Origin: Sphingomonas sp. 35-24ZXX
Lineage (GTDB): Bacteria; Pseudomonadota; Alphaproteobacteria; Sphingomonadales; Sphingomonadaceae
Reading direction: 5' to 3'
Assembly: GCF_000786215.1 (NCBI RefSeq)
Contig: NZ_JROG01000010.1
Span: 62,001-126,000, forward strand
DNA: 64,000 bases
Position numbers and translations under genes: made by a program. Under the pieces are notes generated by a model that did not search any database, was not told where the DNA came from, and worked only from the letters and a program-made list of their open reading frames with translations. Positions within the stretch are counted from its first letter, which is position 1. Each line of letters opens with the position of its first letter. This document shows, piece after piece, positions 27,032 through 37,557 of the stretch.

Positions 27032-28105
27032 TCAGCGCGGCTTGCGCGTCGTCGGGCGACGACGCGGGGCCGCGTCGGACTGCCGGCGGATCAGCGTGTA
27101 ATCGGCGAGCACATGCTGCGCGGCATGATCCTCCGCCTTGCCGCCCCGAATGGTGCGCACCAGCAATTCCACCGCCTGGCGCGACATCTCGATCACCGGC
27201 TGGCGGATGGTGGTCAGCTCTGGCCAGATCGTGGTCGCCAGCGCGGTATCGTCGAAACCGCACACCGTCAGATCGCCGGGCACATCCAGCCCCTTGCGAT
27301 GCGCGATCGCCACCGTCGCCGCTGCCATATCGTCATTGGCGGCAAAGATCGCGGTGGGCGGATCGGCCTGGTCGAGCAGCTGCTCTGCGGCATCCAGGCC
27401 CGAGCGATAGGTGAACATGCCCTCGGCGACCAGATCCGTATCCAGCGCCAGTCCCGCCTCGCGCAGCGCCGTGCGATAGCCTTCGAGCCGCTCGGCACTT
27501 GCGGTCTGGTTGGGATTGCCGGTGATGAAGCCGATGCGCACATGCCCCAGCTTCACCAGGTGCCGCGTCATGTCTTCGGCCGCCCGGCGGTCGTCGATGC
27601 TGACCGAAAGCGCCCACTCGGGGGCCCGGCCGGTGGCCACGGCGACAACCGGTATGCCGCGCTCCTCGAGCGCGGTCAGGATAGGCACCGAATCCGAAAG
27701 CGGCGGGGGCAGCACCACGCCGTCGATCCGGCCGCGCAGCAGATGATCGATCGCCGCTGCACCGCCACCATCCTCGTCGCACTTTTCGACGACCAGATGC
27801 ACGTTGCTGCGGCTCGCCTGATCGAGGCTGCCAACCAGAAACTCGCTGAGATAGGCAAAGGACGGGTTGGAGTGCAGCAGGCCGATGCGGATGTCATCGC
27901 CGCCCGCCAAGGTGCGCGCCGCGGCATTGGGTGCATAATTGAGCGCGGCAATCGCCTCTTCCACACGCCTGCGGGTTTCCTGCCGGACATTGGTTTCGCC
28001 GTTGATCACCCGGCTCACCGTCATGGGCGAGACACCCGCGTGCGCCGCCACATCGCTGATCGTCGGGACATTGCGCTGACGCCGGGGGCCGCGAGGTTCT
28101 TTCAT
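27032..28105 (-). CDS. xylR: LacI-family repressor, probable xylose regulator
   Basis: 357 residues: helix-turn-helix at about 14-60 (TISDVAAHAGVSPMTVSRVINGE), hinge helix NAAARTLAGG, then a periplasmic-binding-protein-like sensor domain. The MTVSRVIN recognition helix suits a palindromic site with a central CG, which fits the TGGTAGCGCTATCA motif found four times here. It converges on the transporter and faces away from the ThuA gene. No operator lies before its own start, so it does not appear autoregulated by this motif. Assignment to xylose rests on position and on the known Caulobacter XylR system. Confidence 0.85.
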   Translation of the reverse strand: MKEPRGPRRQRNVPTISDVAAHAGVSPMTVSRVINGETNVRQETRRRVEEAIAALNYAPNAAARTLAGGDDIRIGLLHSNPSFAYLSEFLVGSLDQASRSNVHLVVEKCDEDGGGAAAIDHLLRGRIDGVVLPPPLSDSVPILTALEERGIPVVAVATGRAPEWALSVSIDDRRAAEDMTRHLVKLGHVRIGFITGNPNQTASAERLEGYRTALREAGLALDTDLVAEGMFTYRSGLDAAEQLLDQADPPTAIFAANDDMAAATVAIAHRKGLDVPGDLTVCGFDDTALATTIWPELTTIRQPVIEMSRQAVELLVRTIRGGKAEDHAAQHVLADYTLIRRQSDAAPRRRPTTRKPR

Positions 28106-28188
28106 GCACTGTCTTTCAGAACGGGACTGGCCTTCGATCGATGGGCCGTTGAGCGCCCAATAAACGCAGTCAAATGGAAAGGCGAGAT

Positions 28189-28995
28189 ATGATCGAGATT
28201 CTGCTGGCGCTGGCACTGCAACAGGCGCCCTATGTCAAGAACCCCAAATACTGGCCGACACCGGTGATGGACGAGGTCGCGCCGCCGCTGCCGCCCCTCA
28301 AGCGCGGTGCGGTAATGGTGCTGTCCAAGACCAACGGGTTTCGCGACGACGAGCAGATCGTCGCCGCCACGCAGGCGGTGCAGGACATCGTCAGACAAGG
28401 CGGGCGCGACGTGTTCGCGACAGAGAATGCCGCGATCATGAATCCGCGCGATCTGGCGAAATTCCGCGTTGTCGTGCTCAATTCGAACAGCGGCAACATC
28501 TTCACCGATGCGCAGCGCAAAGCGTTTCGCGATTGGGTGGAAAAGGGTGGCGGAGTGGTGCTGCTCCACGGCGCGGGCGGTGACCACACCTACGACTGGG
28601 CATGGTATCGCGACGCGCTGCTGGGCGTGCGCTTCATCGGTCACACGTCGAAGCCCGATCAGTTCCAGCAGGGCGACATCGATGTCACCGAGCCCAGGCA
28701 CCGGGTAATGCGCGGCATTCCGGTCAAATGGACCCGCACCGAGGAATGGTATGCGTTCGACAAGGTGCCAACCGACCAGGGCACGCGCATCCTCGCGACG
28801 CTCGACGAGGCGAGCTACCGTCCGGCCGCCGAGCAGCGGATGGGCACGGTGCATCCGATCGTCTGGACCCGCTGCGTCGCGAAGGGCCGATCGGTGTTCT
28901 CGGCGCTGGGCCATCAGGCGCAAAGCTATGCCGAGCCGCTGCATCGCAGGCTGATCGGCAACGCGATCGATTGGGCCGCCGGCAAACGCTGCTGA
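28189..28995 (+). CDS. ThuA-domain protein
   Basis: 268 residues with a glutamine-amidotransferase-like ThuA fold: LSKTNGFRDDEQIVAATQAV, VVLNSNSGNIFTDAQRKAF, GGGVVLLHGAGGDHTYDWAWYRDALLG, and RTEEWYAFDK. The short N-terminal hydrophobic stretch (residues 1-13) may be a signal peptide. ThuA was named for trehalose use; the catalytic role of the family is unsettled, and many members sit in polysaccharide loci. The stop is 3 bp from the convergent alpha-glucuronidase gene. The start at 28,189 follows AAGGCGAG. Confidence 0.82.
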   Translation: MIEILLALALQQAPYVKNPKYWPTPVMDEVAPPLPPLKRGAVMVLSKTNGFRDDEQIVAATQAVQDIVRQGGRDVFATENAAIMNPRDLAKFRVVVLNSNSGNIFTDAQRKAFRDWVEKGGGVVLLHGAGGDHTYDWAWYRDALLGVRFIGHTSKPDQFQQGDIDVTEPRHRVMRGIPVKWTRTEEWYAFDKVPTDQGTRILATLDEASYRPAAEQRMGTVHPIVWTRCVAKGRSVFSALGHQAQSYAEPLHRRLIGNAIDWAAGKRC

Positions 28996-28998
28996 CCG

Positions 28999-31092
28999 CT
29001 ATTTCGGGTTGCCGGGCGCGAACGGAAAGCTCTGCCGCTTGTACCAGTCAAGGTCATGCTGCGGGGCTGCTGCGCCCTGCGGCAACGGTAGGCCGTTGAG
29101 CGACATCCAATAGGCAAGGCTCGCATCACGCCACCACTGCGCCTCGCGCTGCTGCACGCCCAGGAACGCGTCGGTCTTCGTCCAGCGCTCGGCATCGATC
29201 CGGGGCTTGAGCGTCGCCCATTGCTGCCGCATCGCTGCGACCTCGGCCACGCCGCGATCATAGCGGCGGACCATCTCTTCCCATAACGTGTTGCCGCCGG
29301 GCATCGTGTAATCCCACGGCAGGTGGTGGAACCACAGCAGCTCCTCGACCGGCGTGGTCTTCGGGTCGGCATAGCGTCTAGCGAGCGACGGCGCATATTG
29401 CGCGACCGCGTTGCTGCCGGTGCGGGTGCGATCGAAGCCGATCCCCTGCTTGTCGGCGCGGTGATAATAGACCGGGTTCCATTCGGGTCGCGCCAGGTCC
29501 GACACCCAGGGACCCGGGCCGTAATGATGGCCGGTGGCGAACAGATGCGCCAGCCCCAGCGGGCCGGTATAGTCGACCACCGCCTCGCGTGACCGCATCA
29601 TCATCTTGACCACCGTGTCGGTGACGACGGGATCGTCGCCATAGGTCTGCGCCGACCATTCGCGCGCGATGGCTTCCGACGACAGCGACGGGTCCCAAGC
29701 CATCCGCCCGAAGACATACCAGTTCGCCTGGTTGAAGGTGCCGCCCGACCAGTCGCGGTCGCGGCCGATATTGGCGACCCCGGCCATTCCGCTGAGCGCA
29801 TGGCCGTCCGCCTTGCCGGTCACCACCGACGCCACCGTCTCCCCGCGGCGCACGCCCGTTTGTGCGTCGAGCACCTCCTCGAACATCGGGCCGAGATAGG
29901 CGAGGTGCGTTGCGAAACCGAGATATTCCTTGGTGATCTGGAACTCGGCAATCAGCGGCGTCTTGGGCATTGCGCCGAACAGCGGGTGAAAGGGCTCACG
30001 CGGCTGGAAGTCGATCGCGCCGTTCTTGACCTGCACCAGCACATTGTCGGCAAAGGTGCCGTCGAGCGGCTTGAACTCGGTATAGGCCTGTTTGGCGCGG
30101 TCCTCGGGGTCAGTATCCGCATAGACGAACGCGCGCCACATCACGATCCCGCCATGTGGCTTGACCGCGGCTGCGAGCATGTTGGCGCCATCACCATGGC
30201 TTGCGCCATAGTCGCGGGGGCCAGGCTGGCCCTCGCTGTTCGCCTTGACCAGAAAGCCGCCGAAATCGGGGATCGCGCGGTAGATCTCGTCGGCCTTGGC
30301 CTTCCACCATGCTGCAACCTCGGGATTGCGCGGGTCGGCGGTCTTCAGTCCGCCGATCTCCATCGGCGCCGAAAAGCGCGCCGACAGATAGACCTTGATG
30401 CCATAGGGGCGGAATACATCCGCCAGCGCCGCTGCCTTGGCGATATAGGGCGCGGTCAGGCTGTCGGCCTTGGCATTGACGTTGTTGAGCACCGTGCCGT
30501 TGATGCCGATCGAGGCATTGGCGCGGGCGTAATCCGCATAGCGCGGGTCCTTGAAGTCGGGCAGCACCCACCAGTCCCACAGCGACTGGCCCGAATATCC
30601 GCGCTCAACCACGCCATCCAGATTGTCCCAATGGTTGAGGATGCGCAGCTTTGTCTGCGGTGCGGAGACAAGGTCGATCTTCGCCGCATCGCCGCCGCTG
30701 TTCAGATGCCGCAACAGCGCGAACGCCCCATAAAGGATCGCGGTATCGGTCGCGCCGGTGACCAGGGTGACCATGCGGCCCGCCACCATAGCCGTCTGCA
30801 CGCGGTAGCCTTCAGCACCAAGCCTGCTCGCGTCGATTCGCAGGTCCGCAAGCCTGGCATCATCGGCGCGGGCGAGCAGGACAGGCTGACCAAGGGCGGG
30901 AAGGCTGCGGCGCAATTCATCGGCCGCGATGCGCAGGGTGGGCGAATCACCTGCCAGTTCGACAGCTGCGGATGCCGCGCCAGCCTGGGGTTCGCCCAGC
31001 CACAGCTGGTATCCGTCATTGGCGAAGGATGGGGTCGACAGGGCCAGCGCTGCGCACGCCCAAAGCGGGCTCCGACCGTGAAATAGCTTCAT
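28999..31092 (-). CDS. aguA: Alpha-glucuronidase, GH67
   Basis: 697 residues with a signal peptide (MKLFHGRSPLWACAALALSTPSFA), so probably periplasmic. GH67 enzymes release (4-O-methyl-)glucuronic acid from the non-reducing end of short xylooligosaccharides. Family segments: LNHWDNLDGVVERGYSG, WVLPDFKDPRYADYARANASIGING, FGGFLVKANSEGQPGPRDYG (acid Glu), VMWRAFVYADTD and VQVKNGAIDFQPREPFHPLF (base pair Asp/Glu), FHHLPWDY. The start at 31,092 follows GGGAGAGAG. Divergent from GH3 across a shared operator. Confidence 0.95.
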   Translation of the reverse strand: MKLFHGRSPLWACAALALSTPSFANDGYQLWLGEPQAGAASAAVELAGDSPTLRIAADELRRSLPALGQPVLLARADDARLADLRIDASRLGAEGYRVQTAMVAGRMVTLVTGATDTAILYGAFALLRHLNSGGDAAKIDLVSAPQTKLRILNHWDNLDGVVERGYSGQSLWDWWVLPDFKDPRYADYARANASIGINGTVLNNVNAKADSLTAPYIAKAAALADVFRPYGIKVYLSARFSAPMEIGGLKTADPRNPEVAAWWKAKADEIYRAIPDFGGFLVKANSEGQPGPRDYGASHGDGANMLAAAVKPHGGIVMWRAFVYADTDPEDRAKQAYTEFKPLDGTFADNVLVQVKNGAIDFQPREPFHPLFGAMPKTPLIAEFQITKEYLGFATHLAYLGPMFEEVLDAQTGVRRGETVASVVTGKADGHALSGMAGVANIGRDRDWSGGTFNQANWYVFGRMAWDPSLSSEAIAREWSAQTYGDDPVVTDTVVKMMMRSREAVVDYTGPLGLAHLFATGHHYGPGPWVSDLARPEWNPVYYHRADKQGIGFDRTRTGSNAVAQYAPSLARRYADPKTTPVEELLWFHHLPWDYTMPGGNTLWEEMVRRYDRGVAEVAAMRQQWATLKPRIDAERWTKTDAFLGVQQREAQWWRDASLAYWMSLNGLPLPQGAAAPQHDLDWYKRQSFPFAPGNPK

Positions 31093-31143
31093 TTTCTCTC
31101 TCCCTGGGCGCCGCTTAAGTCGCGCTGGCGGTGTGCATCGGCA

Positions 31144-31183
31144 TTGACAAGCCTTTGTTCTGCCGTGCATGGTAGCGGTATCA
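31144..31183 (+). promoter_or_regulatory. GH3 operon promoter and LacI-type operator (site 2)
   Basis: TTGACA (31144-31149) lies 20 bp before TGGTAGCGGTATCA (31170-31183), which differs from site 1 by a single base at the centre. The operator sits midway between aguA and the GH3 gene and could control both directions. Confidence 0.72.
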
Positions 31184-31189
31184 CAGCGA

Positions 31190-31209
31190 CAACATCAATA
31201 TAAATGTTG
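31190..31209 (+). promoter_or_regulatory. Dyad in the GH3 leader
   Basis: CAACAT (31190-31195) and ATGTTG (31204-31209) are inverted around an AT-only centre, extendable by GCG/CGC with one bulge. It lies just upstream of the GH3 Shine-Dalgarno, so it may be an mRNA hairpin or a second protein site. Confidence 0.4.
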
Positions 31210-31233
31210 CGCCTTTCGGGACGGGAGAGACAC

Positions 31234-33627
31234 ATGGCGCAGGCAACGGAACACGGTGGCAAGATCAGCCGCCGCGACATGTTCTTCTGGAGCGCATCGG
31301 TATCCTTGCTGGCGATGATGCCCGCTGCGGCACGCGCCGCCACCCCAATCTATCGCGATCCTGCCGCGCCTGTCGATCTCAGGGTCGATGATCTGCTTGC
31401 GCGGATGACGCTCGACGAGAAGGTGGCCCAGCTGGTCACGCTCTCGCGCACCAAGCGCGACGTGATGGACGCAGACCTCGCCTTTGATCCCGCCAAGGCC
31501 TCCGCCGCCTATCCGCACGGCATCGGCCAGATTGCCCGCCCGTCCGATCGCGGCGGCGCCGCCACCGCCAACAACAATCCCGCCGAAGGAACCGGTCGCT
31601 GGCGCGCGCCTGCCAACACGATCGCCTTCGTCAATGCGGCGCAGGCCTGGGCGAAATCGACCCGGCTGGGCATTCCGGTGCTGTTCCACGAGGAATGCCT
31701 GCACGGCTATATGGCGCCCACCGCGACCAGCTTTCCCCAGGCGATCGCGCTGGCAGGCACGTTCGATCGCGGCCTGATGGAAAAGGTGAGCGCAGTGATC
31801 GGCCGCGAGGTGCGCGCGCACGGCACCGTGCTGGCGCTGTCGCCGGTGGTGGATATCGCGCGCGACCCGCGCTGGGGCCGGATCGAGGAAACCTTTGGCG
31901 AGGACCCGTATCTGTGCGGCGAGATGGGCGTGGCCGCGGTGCTCGGCCTACAGGGGCGCAGCAAGGTGCTGGGCGCGGGCAAGGTCTTCGCGACGCTCAA
32001 GCACATGACCGGGCACGGCCAGCCCGAGAGCGGCGAGAATGTCGCCCCTGCCCCGCTTGCCGAGCGCGAACTGCGCGAACGCTTCTTCCCGCCCTTCCGC
32101 AAGGTGGTCGCCAAGACCGGCATCGCCGCCGTGATGCCGTCGTACAACGAGATCGATGGCGTACCGAGCCATGCTAACCGCTGGCTGCTGGGCGACATCC
32201 TGCGCGGCGAATGGGGCTTCGATGGCGCGATCGTCAGCGATTATGCCGCGATCGGCGAACTCGCCTCGCTCCACCATATCGCCCCTGACATGGCCGCAGC
32301 GGCCAGGCTGGCGCTGATCGCCGGGGTAGACAGCGATCTGCCCGATGGCGAGGCCTTCCGCACCCTGGGTGATCAGGTGCGCGCAGGCAAGGTACCGCTG
32401 GCGCTGGTCGATCAGGCATGCCGACGAATGCTGACGCTCAAGTTCCGCGCCGGGCTGTTCGAAGCCGCCCCCACCGATGCGCGGGCCGCCGCCAGGCTCA
32501 CCGCCAATGCCGAAGCGCTGGCGCTCGCCCGCCTGTCGGCGGAAAAGGCGATCACGCTGCTCACCAACGATGGTACGCTGCCGTTGAAGCCCGGCGCACA
32601 CAAGCGCGTCGCGGTGATCGGGCCCAATGCAGCAGTTGCGCGGCTGGGCGGCTATTCGTCGATCCCGACCAACCCCGTGTCGCTGCTCGACGGCGTCAAG
32701 GCGCGGCTCAAGGACCAGGCCGAAGTCGTGTTCGCGCAAGGCGTGTTCATCACCCAGAGCGAGGACCGCTCGGCCAACGAGATCCTGCTCGCCGATCCTG
32801 AGAAGAACCGCCAGCTGATCGCCGAGGCCGCCGAGGTCGCCAGCACCTGCGACGTCATCCTGTTGGCGATCGGCGATACCGAACAGACCAGTCGCGAGGG
32901 CTTTGCCAAGAACCATCTGGGCGACCGCACCAGTCTGGATCTTGTCGGTGAACAGAACGAACTGTTCATGGCGATGAAGGCGACCGGCAAGCCCGTCGTC
33001 GTGGTCGCGATCAACGGCCGCCCGCCCTCTTGGCCGACCGTGGCAGATCAGGCCAATGCGATGCTTGAATGCTGGTATCTCGGCCAACAGGGCGGCCATG
33101 CGATGGCAGCGGCGCTGTTCGGCGATGTCAATCCCGGCGGCAAGCTGCCCGTCACTGTGGCACGGCATGTCGGCCAGTTGCCGGTATTCTATGATGCCAA
33201 GCCATCGGCGCGGCGCGGTTATCTGTTCGATACTACCGACCCGCTTTTCCCCTTCGGCCACGGCCTGAGCTATACCCGGTTTGAACTCAGCCCGCCCCGG
33301 CTTTCATCTGAGCGCATTGGGCAGGGCGCTTCGGTTACTGTTTCCGTCGATGTCACCAATATGGGGGAGCGCGAAGGCGATGAGGTCGTGCAGCTCTATG
33401 TTCGCGATCAGGTTGCCTCGGTCACCCAGCCTATCAAGGTGCTAAAGGGTTTCGAGCGCTTGACGCTCAATCCCGGCGAGCGCAGAACGGTCAACGTTGC
33501 ACTGGATACGGAGAGCTTTGCGATCTGGAATGATGAGATGCGCGAGGTCGTCGAGCCTGGCCTGTTTGACATCATGACCGGTCCAGACAGCCGCAACCTT
33601 CAAACTGTCACCCTTGAAATCGTCTGA
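31234..33627 (+). CDS. Glycoside hydrolase family 3 (beta-xylosidase/beta-glucosidase), Tat-exported
   Basis: 797 residues. The N-terminus [27 protein letters not shown] is a twin-arginine signal. The (beta/alpha)8 domain carries the nucleophile D336 ([13 protein letters not shown]). The alpha/beta sandwich domain follows ([29 protein letters not shown]), then a fibronectin-III-like domain at the end ([23 protein letters not shown]). In this locus release of xylose from xylooligosaccharides is the likely role. It leads the operon GH3-manD-exuT-uxaC-uxuB-SGNH. The start at 31,234 follows GGGAGAGA. Confidence 0.93.
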   Translation: MAQATEHGGKISRRDMFFWSASVSLLAMMPAAARAATPIYRDPAAPVDLRVDDLLARMTLDEKVAQLVTLSRTKRDVMDADLAFDPAKASAAYPHGIGQIARPSDRGGAATANNNPAEGTGRWRAPANTIAFVNAAQAWAKSTRLGIPVLFHEECLHGYMAPTATSFPQAIALAGTFDRGLMEKVSAVIGREVRAHGTVLALSPVVDIARDPRWGRIEETFGEDPYLCGEMGVAAVLGLQGRSKVLGAGKVFATLKHMTGHGQPESGENVAPAPLAERELRERFFPPFRKVVAKTGIAAVMPSYNEIDGVPSHANRWLLGDILRGEWGFDGAIVSDYAAIGELASLHHIAPDMAAAARLALIAGVDSDLPDGEAFRTLGDQVRAGKVPLALVDQACRRMLTLKFRAGLFEAAPTDARAAARLTANAEALALARLSAEKAITLLTNDGTLPLKPGAHKRVAVIGPNAAVARLGGYSSIPTNPVSLLDGVKARLKDQAEVVFAQGVFITQSEDRSANEILLADPEKNRQLIAEAAEVASTCDVILLAIGDTEQTSREGFAKNHLGDRTSLDLVGEQNELFMAMKATGKPVVVVAINGRPPSWPTVADQANAMLECWYLGQQGGHAMAAALFGDVNPGGKLPVTVARHVGQLPVFYDAKPSARRGYLFDTTDPLFPFGHGLSYTRFELSPPRLSSERIGQGASVTVSVDVTNMGEREGDEVVQLYVRDQVASVTQPIKVLKGFERLTLNPGERRTVNVALDTESFAIWNDEMREVVEPGLFDIMTGPDSRNLQTVTLEIV

Positions 33628-33635
33628 GGATATTC

Positions 33636-34847
33636 ATGCCCAAAATCGTAGATGCCCGCGTCATTATTACTTGCCCGGGCAGGAATTTCGTAACGCTCAA
33701 GATCATCTGCGACGATGGCACCACCGGTGTTGGCGATGCGACGCTGAACGGTCGCGAGCTGTCGGTTGCCAGCTATCTCACCGATCATGTCATTCCCTGT
33801 CTGATTGGCCGCGACGCGCATCGGATCGAGGATATATGGCAGTATCTCTACAAGGGTGCGTACTGGCGGCGCGGGCCGGTGACGATGAGCGCGATTGCCG
33901 CGGTCGATACCGCCTTGTGGGACATCAAGGGCAAGATCGCGGGCCTGCCGGTCTATCAGCTGCTCGGCGGGGCGAGCCGCGAGAACGTGATGGTCTATGG
34001 CCATGCCAATGGCACGACGATCGAGGATACCATCGCGGTCGCGCTCGATTACCAGGCCCAGGGCTACAAGGCGATCCGGCTGCAGTGCGGTGTGCCCGGA
34101 ATGGCATCGACCTATGGCGTCAGCAAGGACCGCTATTTCTACGAACCTGCCGATTCCGACCTGCCGACCGAGAATGTCTGGAACACCAGCAAGTATCTGC
34201 GCGTGGTGCCCGAACTGTTCAAGGCAGCGCGCGAGGCGCTGGGCTGGGACGTGCACCTGCTGCACGACATCCACCACCGTCTGACCCCGATCGAGGCGGG
34301 ACGGCTGGGCAAGGATCTGGAGCCCTATCGCCCGTTCTGGCTGGAAGATGCGACCCCTGCCGAGAACCAGGAGGCGTTCAGGCTGATCCGCCAGCACACC
34401 ACCGCGCCGCTCGCGGTGGGCGAGATCTTCAATTCGATCCATGATTGCCGCGAGCTGATCCAGAACCAGCTGATCGATTATATCCGCGCCACCGTGGTGC
34501 ATGCCGGTGGCATCACGCACCTGCGCCGCATCGCCTCGCTGGCGGACCTGTACCAGATCCGCACCGGCTGCCATGGCGCGACCGACTTGTCGCCGGTGTG
34601 CATGGCCGCCGCGCTGCACTTCGACCTGTCGGTGCCCAATTTCGGCGTGCAGGAATACATGCGCCACACCGCAGAGACCGACGCGGTCTTCCCGCATGCC
34701 TATACCTTTGCCGATGGTGCGATGCATCCGGGGGATGCGCCGGGACTGGGCGTGGATATCGACGAGGAACTGGCCGCCGGATACGAATACAGCCGCGCCT
34801 TCCTGCCGGTGAACCGGCTGGAAGATGGCACGATGTACAACTGGTAA
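33636..34847 (+). CDS. manD: D-mannonate dehydratase, enolase superfamily (ManD)
   Basis: 403 residues: D-mannonate to 2-keto-3-deoxy-D-gluconate. Very like the Novosphingobium aromaticivorans ManD ([52 protein letters not shown]). Metal ligands and catalytic residues lie in [36 protein letters not shown] and CHGATDLSP. It replaces the unrelated UxuA. The Shine-Dalgarno GAGGA overlaps the GH3 stop codon. Confidence 0.95.
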   Translation: MPKIVDARVIITCPGRNFVTLKIICDDGTTGVGDATLNGRELSVASYLTDHVIPCLIGRDAHRIEDIWQYLYKGAYWRRGPVTMSAIAAVDTALWDIKGKIAGLPVYQLLGGASRENVMVYGHANGTTIEDTIAVALDYQAQGYKAIRLQCGVPGMASTYGVSKDRYFYEPADSDLPTENVWNTSKYLRVVPELFKAAREALGWDVHLLHDIHHRLTPIEAGRLGKDLEPYRPFWLEDATPAENQEAFRLIRQHTTAPLAVGEIFNSIHDCRELIQNQLIDYIRATVVHAGGITHLRRIASLADLYQIRTGCHGATDLSPVCMAAALHFDLSVPNFGVQEYMRHTAETDAVFPHAYTFADGAMHPGDAPGLGVDIDEELAAGYEYSRAFLPVNRLEDGTMYNW

Positions 34848-34855
34848 CCGGTCCA

Positions 34856-36148
34856 TTGGCCAGCACCCCGCCAACCCCGGTTGCAAAGCCGCGTGGCCGC
34901 ATCCGCTGGGTCATCTGCGCGCTGCTGTTTGCAGCCGTGGTTCTGTCCTATGTCGACCGGCTGGTGCTGGGCGTGCTCAAGCCGCAGCTCGAAACGCTCT
35001 ATGGCTGGACCAACTCGGGCTATGGCGACATCTCGGGCTATTTCCAGGTCTGCTACGGGATCGGATTTCTCGCCTTTGGCTGGCTGATCGACCGGATCGG
35101 CCCGCGCGCGGGCTATCTGCTGGCGATGGGGCTGTGGACGGTCGGCCATTTCGCGCAGGTGCTGGTGACGTCGACCACCGGATTCGTGATCGCACGCATC
35201 CCGCTGGCGCTGGGCGAGGCCGGTACCTTCCCTTCGGCCCTGGCCGCCGCCTCGCAATGGTTCCCGAAGAAGGAACGCGCGCTCGCCATCGGCATCTTCA
35301 ACGCCGGTGCCAATGTCGGCGCGATCATCACCCCGCTGCTGGTGTCGTTCATCGTCGTCGGGCTGGCGTTCGACTGGCGCTGGGCGTTCATCGTCACCGG
35401 CCTGTTCAACCTGGTCTGGCTGTTCGTCTGGTGGCGGTTCTACCGCAACCCCGCGCAGCACCCCCAGGTGACCGCAGAAGAGCGCGCGTGGATCGAGGCG
35501 GAACCGTCGGACGACAGCGGGCGCACCGGCTTTCTCAATGTCCTCCGCCACCGCGAGGCCTGGGCCTATATGGCTGGGCGCTTCCTGATCGATCCGGTGT
35601 GGTGGACCTTCCTGTTCTGGCTGCCCGATTTCTTCAACAAGCAATACGGCTATGATCTCAAGAATTTCGGCCCGCCGCTGGTCGCGATCTATATCCTCGC
35701 CGATGTCGGCGCGATCGCGGGTGGCTGGTACAGTTCGCACCTGTTGAAGAAGGGCGTCGCCAATGGCCGGGCGCGCAAGCAGGCGATGTTCGCGTGCGCG
35801 CTGTTCGCGCTGCCCGTCATGTTCGCGATCGAGGCGGACAATATCTGGGTCGCAGTCTTCTGCATCGGCCTTGCCTGCGCCGCGCACCAGGGCTTTTCCA
35901 CCAACCTGTTCGCGCTGCCGGGAGACCTGTTTCCCCGCTTTGCGCAGGGCACGCTGATCGGGCTGGGCGGCTTTGCCGGCGCCTGTGGCGGTTTCATCGC
36001 ATCCAAGTCGCTGGGCGTTCTGCTCGACCGCGTGGGAAGCTATGAACCGTTCTTTATCGCGTGCGGGATGGCCTATCTGGTCGCTCTTGGGGTATTCCAC
36101 CTGCTCAATCCGAAATACCAACCCGTGAAAGTTGCCAGCAGCCAATGA
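34856..36148 (+). CDS. exuT: Hexuronate transporter, MFS anion:cation symporter family
   Basis: 430 residues, about twelve membrane spans. The ExuT/GudP-type first span ALLFAAVVLSYVDRLVLGVLKPQL and GEAGTFPSALAAASQWFPKKERALAIGIFNAGANVGA are typical of aldohexuronate carriers. No ATG lies near the expected start; TTG at 34,856, eight bases after manD, fits the family length, though the ribosome-binding site is weak. Glucuronate released by GH67 is the probable cargo. The stop overlaps uxaC (ATGA). Confidence 0.9.
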   Translation: MASTPPTPVAKPRGRIRWVICALLFAAVVLSYVDRLVLGVLKPQLETLYGWTNSGYGDISGYFQVCYGIGFLAFGWLIDRIGPRAGYLLAMGLWTVGHFAQVLVTSTTGFVIARIPLALGEAGTFPSALAAASQWFPKKERALAIGIFNAGANVGAIITPLLVSFIVVGLAFDWRWAFIVTGLFNLVWLFVWWRFYRNPAQHPQVTAEERAWIEAEPSDDSGRTGFLNVLRHREAWAYMAGRFLIDPVWWTFLFWLPDFFNKQYGYDLKNFGPPLVAIYILADVGAIAGGWYSSHLLKKGVANGRARKQAMFACALFALPVMFAIEADNIWVAVFCIGLACAAHQGFSTNLFALPGDLFPRFAQGTLIGLGGFAGACGGFIASKSLGVLLDRVGSYEPFFIACGMAYLVALGVFHLLNPKYQPVKVASSQ

Positions 36149-37557
36149 CTCGACTTCTCCGCCTGCATCCCGACCGCCTGTTCCCCGCCGATCCCGCAAC
36201 GCGCGCCATCGCCCGCGCGCTGTATGCCGGGGTCAAGGACCTGCCGATCGTCAGCCCGCACGGCCATACCGATCCCGAATGGTTCGCCACCAACGCTCCA
36301 TTCAGCGATCCGGCGAGCCTGCTGATCGTTCCGGACCACTACGTCTTTCGCATGCTCTATTCGCAGGGCGTGCCGCTGGACGCGCTCGGCATTCCCACCG
36401 TCGACGGCTCTGCGACGGCGCAGGATCCGCGGGCGATCTGGCGGCTGTTCGCGCAGCACTATCACCTGTTCCGTGGCACGCCGTCGCGGATGTGGCTCGA
36501 CTGGGTGTTTGCCGAGGTGTTCGGGATCGACGTGATCCTGGAGCCTGCCACCGCCGACCATTATTACGACATCATCGATGCCGCGCTGAAGACCGATGCC
36601 TTCCGCCCGCGCGCATTGTTCGAGCGCTTCGGGATCGAGGTGATCGCGACCACCGAAAGCCCGCTCGACCCGCTCGATCATCACCGTGCGATCCGCGAAA
36701 GCGGCTGGTCGGGCCGGGTCGTGACCGCCTATCGCCCCGATCCGGTGGTCGATCCCGAAGCCGAGGGCTTTGCCGACAACGTCCGGGCGTTCTGCACCTC
36801 GGCGGGCGAAGACGCAGGGACTTGGCTGGGCTATCTCGCCGCGCACCGCTTCCACCGTGCGCGCTTCCGCGAGGCGGGGGCCACCTCGACCGATCACGGC
36901 CACCCCTCGGCGGCCACCGCCAACCTTTCGGCCGATGAGGCTGCCGCGCTTTATGCGCGGGTGATGGCGGGGGCCGATGCCGCGTCGGCCGAACAGTTCC
37001 GCGCGCAGATGCTGACCGAAATGGCACGGATGAGCCTGGGCGATGGCATGGTGATGCAGCTGCATCCCGGCGTGCACCGCAGCCACAACGCGGCCGTGCT
37101 GGCGCGCTTCGGACGCGACAAGGGCGCCGACATCCCGCTTCCCGGCGAGTTCGTCCGCGCGCTGATGCCGCTGCTCGATGCCTATGGCAACGATCCGCGG
37201 CTTACGCTGATCCTGTTCACGCTCGACGAAGACGTCTATTCGCGCGAGCTCGCGCCGCTGGCCGGACATTACCCGGCGCTGAAACTGGGGCCGCCGTGGT
37301 GGTTCCACGACAGCCCCGAAGGCATGCGCCGCTTCCGCGAACGCACCACCGAGACCGCAGGCTTCTACAACACCGTGGGCTTCAACGACGATACCCGCGC
37401 GTTCCTGTCGATCCCTGCCCGCCACGATGTCGCACGGCGGATGGACTGCACCTGGCTGGCGCAGCTGGTCGCCGAACACCGCCTGCCCGAGGACGAGGCC
37501 CATGAGGTCGCGCGCGCACTGGCCTATGATCTGGCCAAGGCGGCCTACCGGCTGTGA
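36145..37557 (+). CDS. uxaC: Glucuronate isomerase
   Basis: 470 residues: D-glucuronate to D-fructuronate. Amidohydrolase-like family features: LPIVSPHGHTDPEWFA (metal-binding His pair), HVFRMLYSQG-like YVFRMLYSQG, IATTESPLDPLDHH, MVMQLHPGVHRSHN and KLGPPWWFHDSPEGMRRF. The start was set by the 4-base ATGA overlap with exuT, and the end overlaps uxuB by GTGA. Confidence 0.96.
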   Translation: MTRLLRLHPDRLFPADPATRAIARALYAGVKDLPIVSPHGHTDPEWFATNAPFSDPASLLIVPDHYVFRMLYSQGVPLDALGIPTVDGSATAQDPRAIWRLFAQHYHLFRGTPSRMWLDWVFAEVFGIDVILEPATADHYYDIIDAALKTDAFRPRALFERFGIEVIATTESPLDPLDHHRAIRESGWSGRVVTAYRPDPVVDPEAEGFADNVRAFCTSAGEDAGTWLGYLAAHRFHRARFREAGATSTDHGHPSAATANLSADEAAALYARVMAGADAASAEQFRAQMLTEMARMSLGDGMVMQLHPGVHRSHNAAVLARFGRDKGADIPLPGEFVRALMPLLDAYGNDPRLTLILFTLDEDVYSRELAPLAGHYPALKLGPPWWFHDSPEGMRRFRERTTETAGFYNTVGFNDDTRAFLSIPARHDVARRMDCTWLAQLVAEHRLPEDEAHEVARALAYDLAKAAYRL

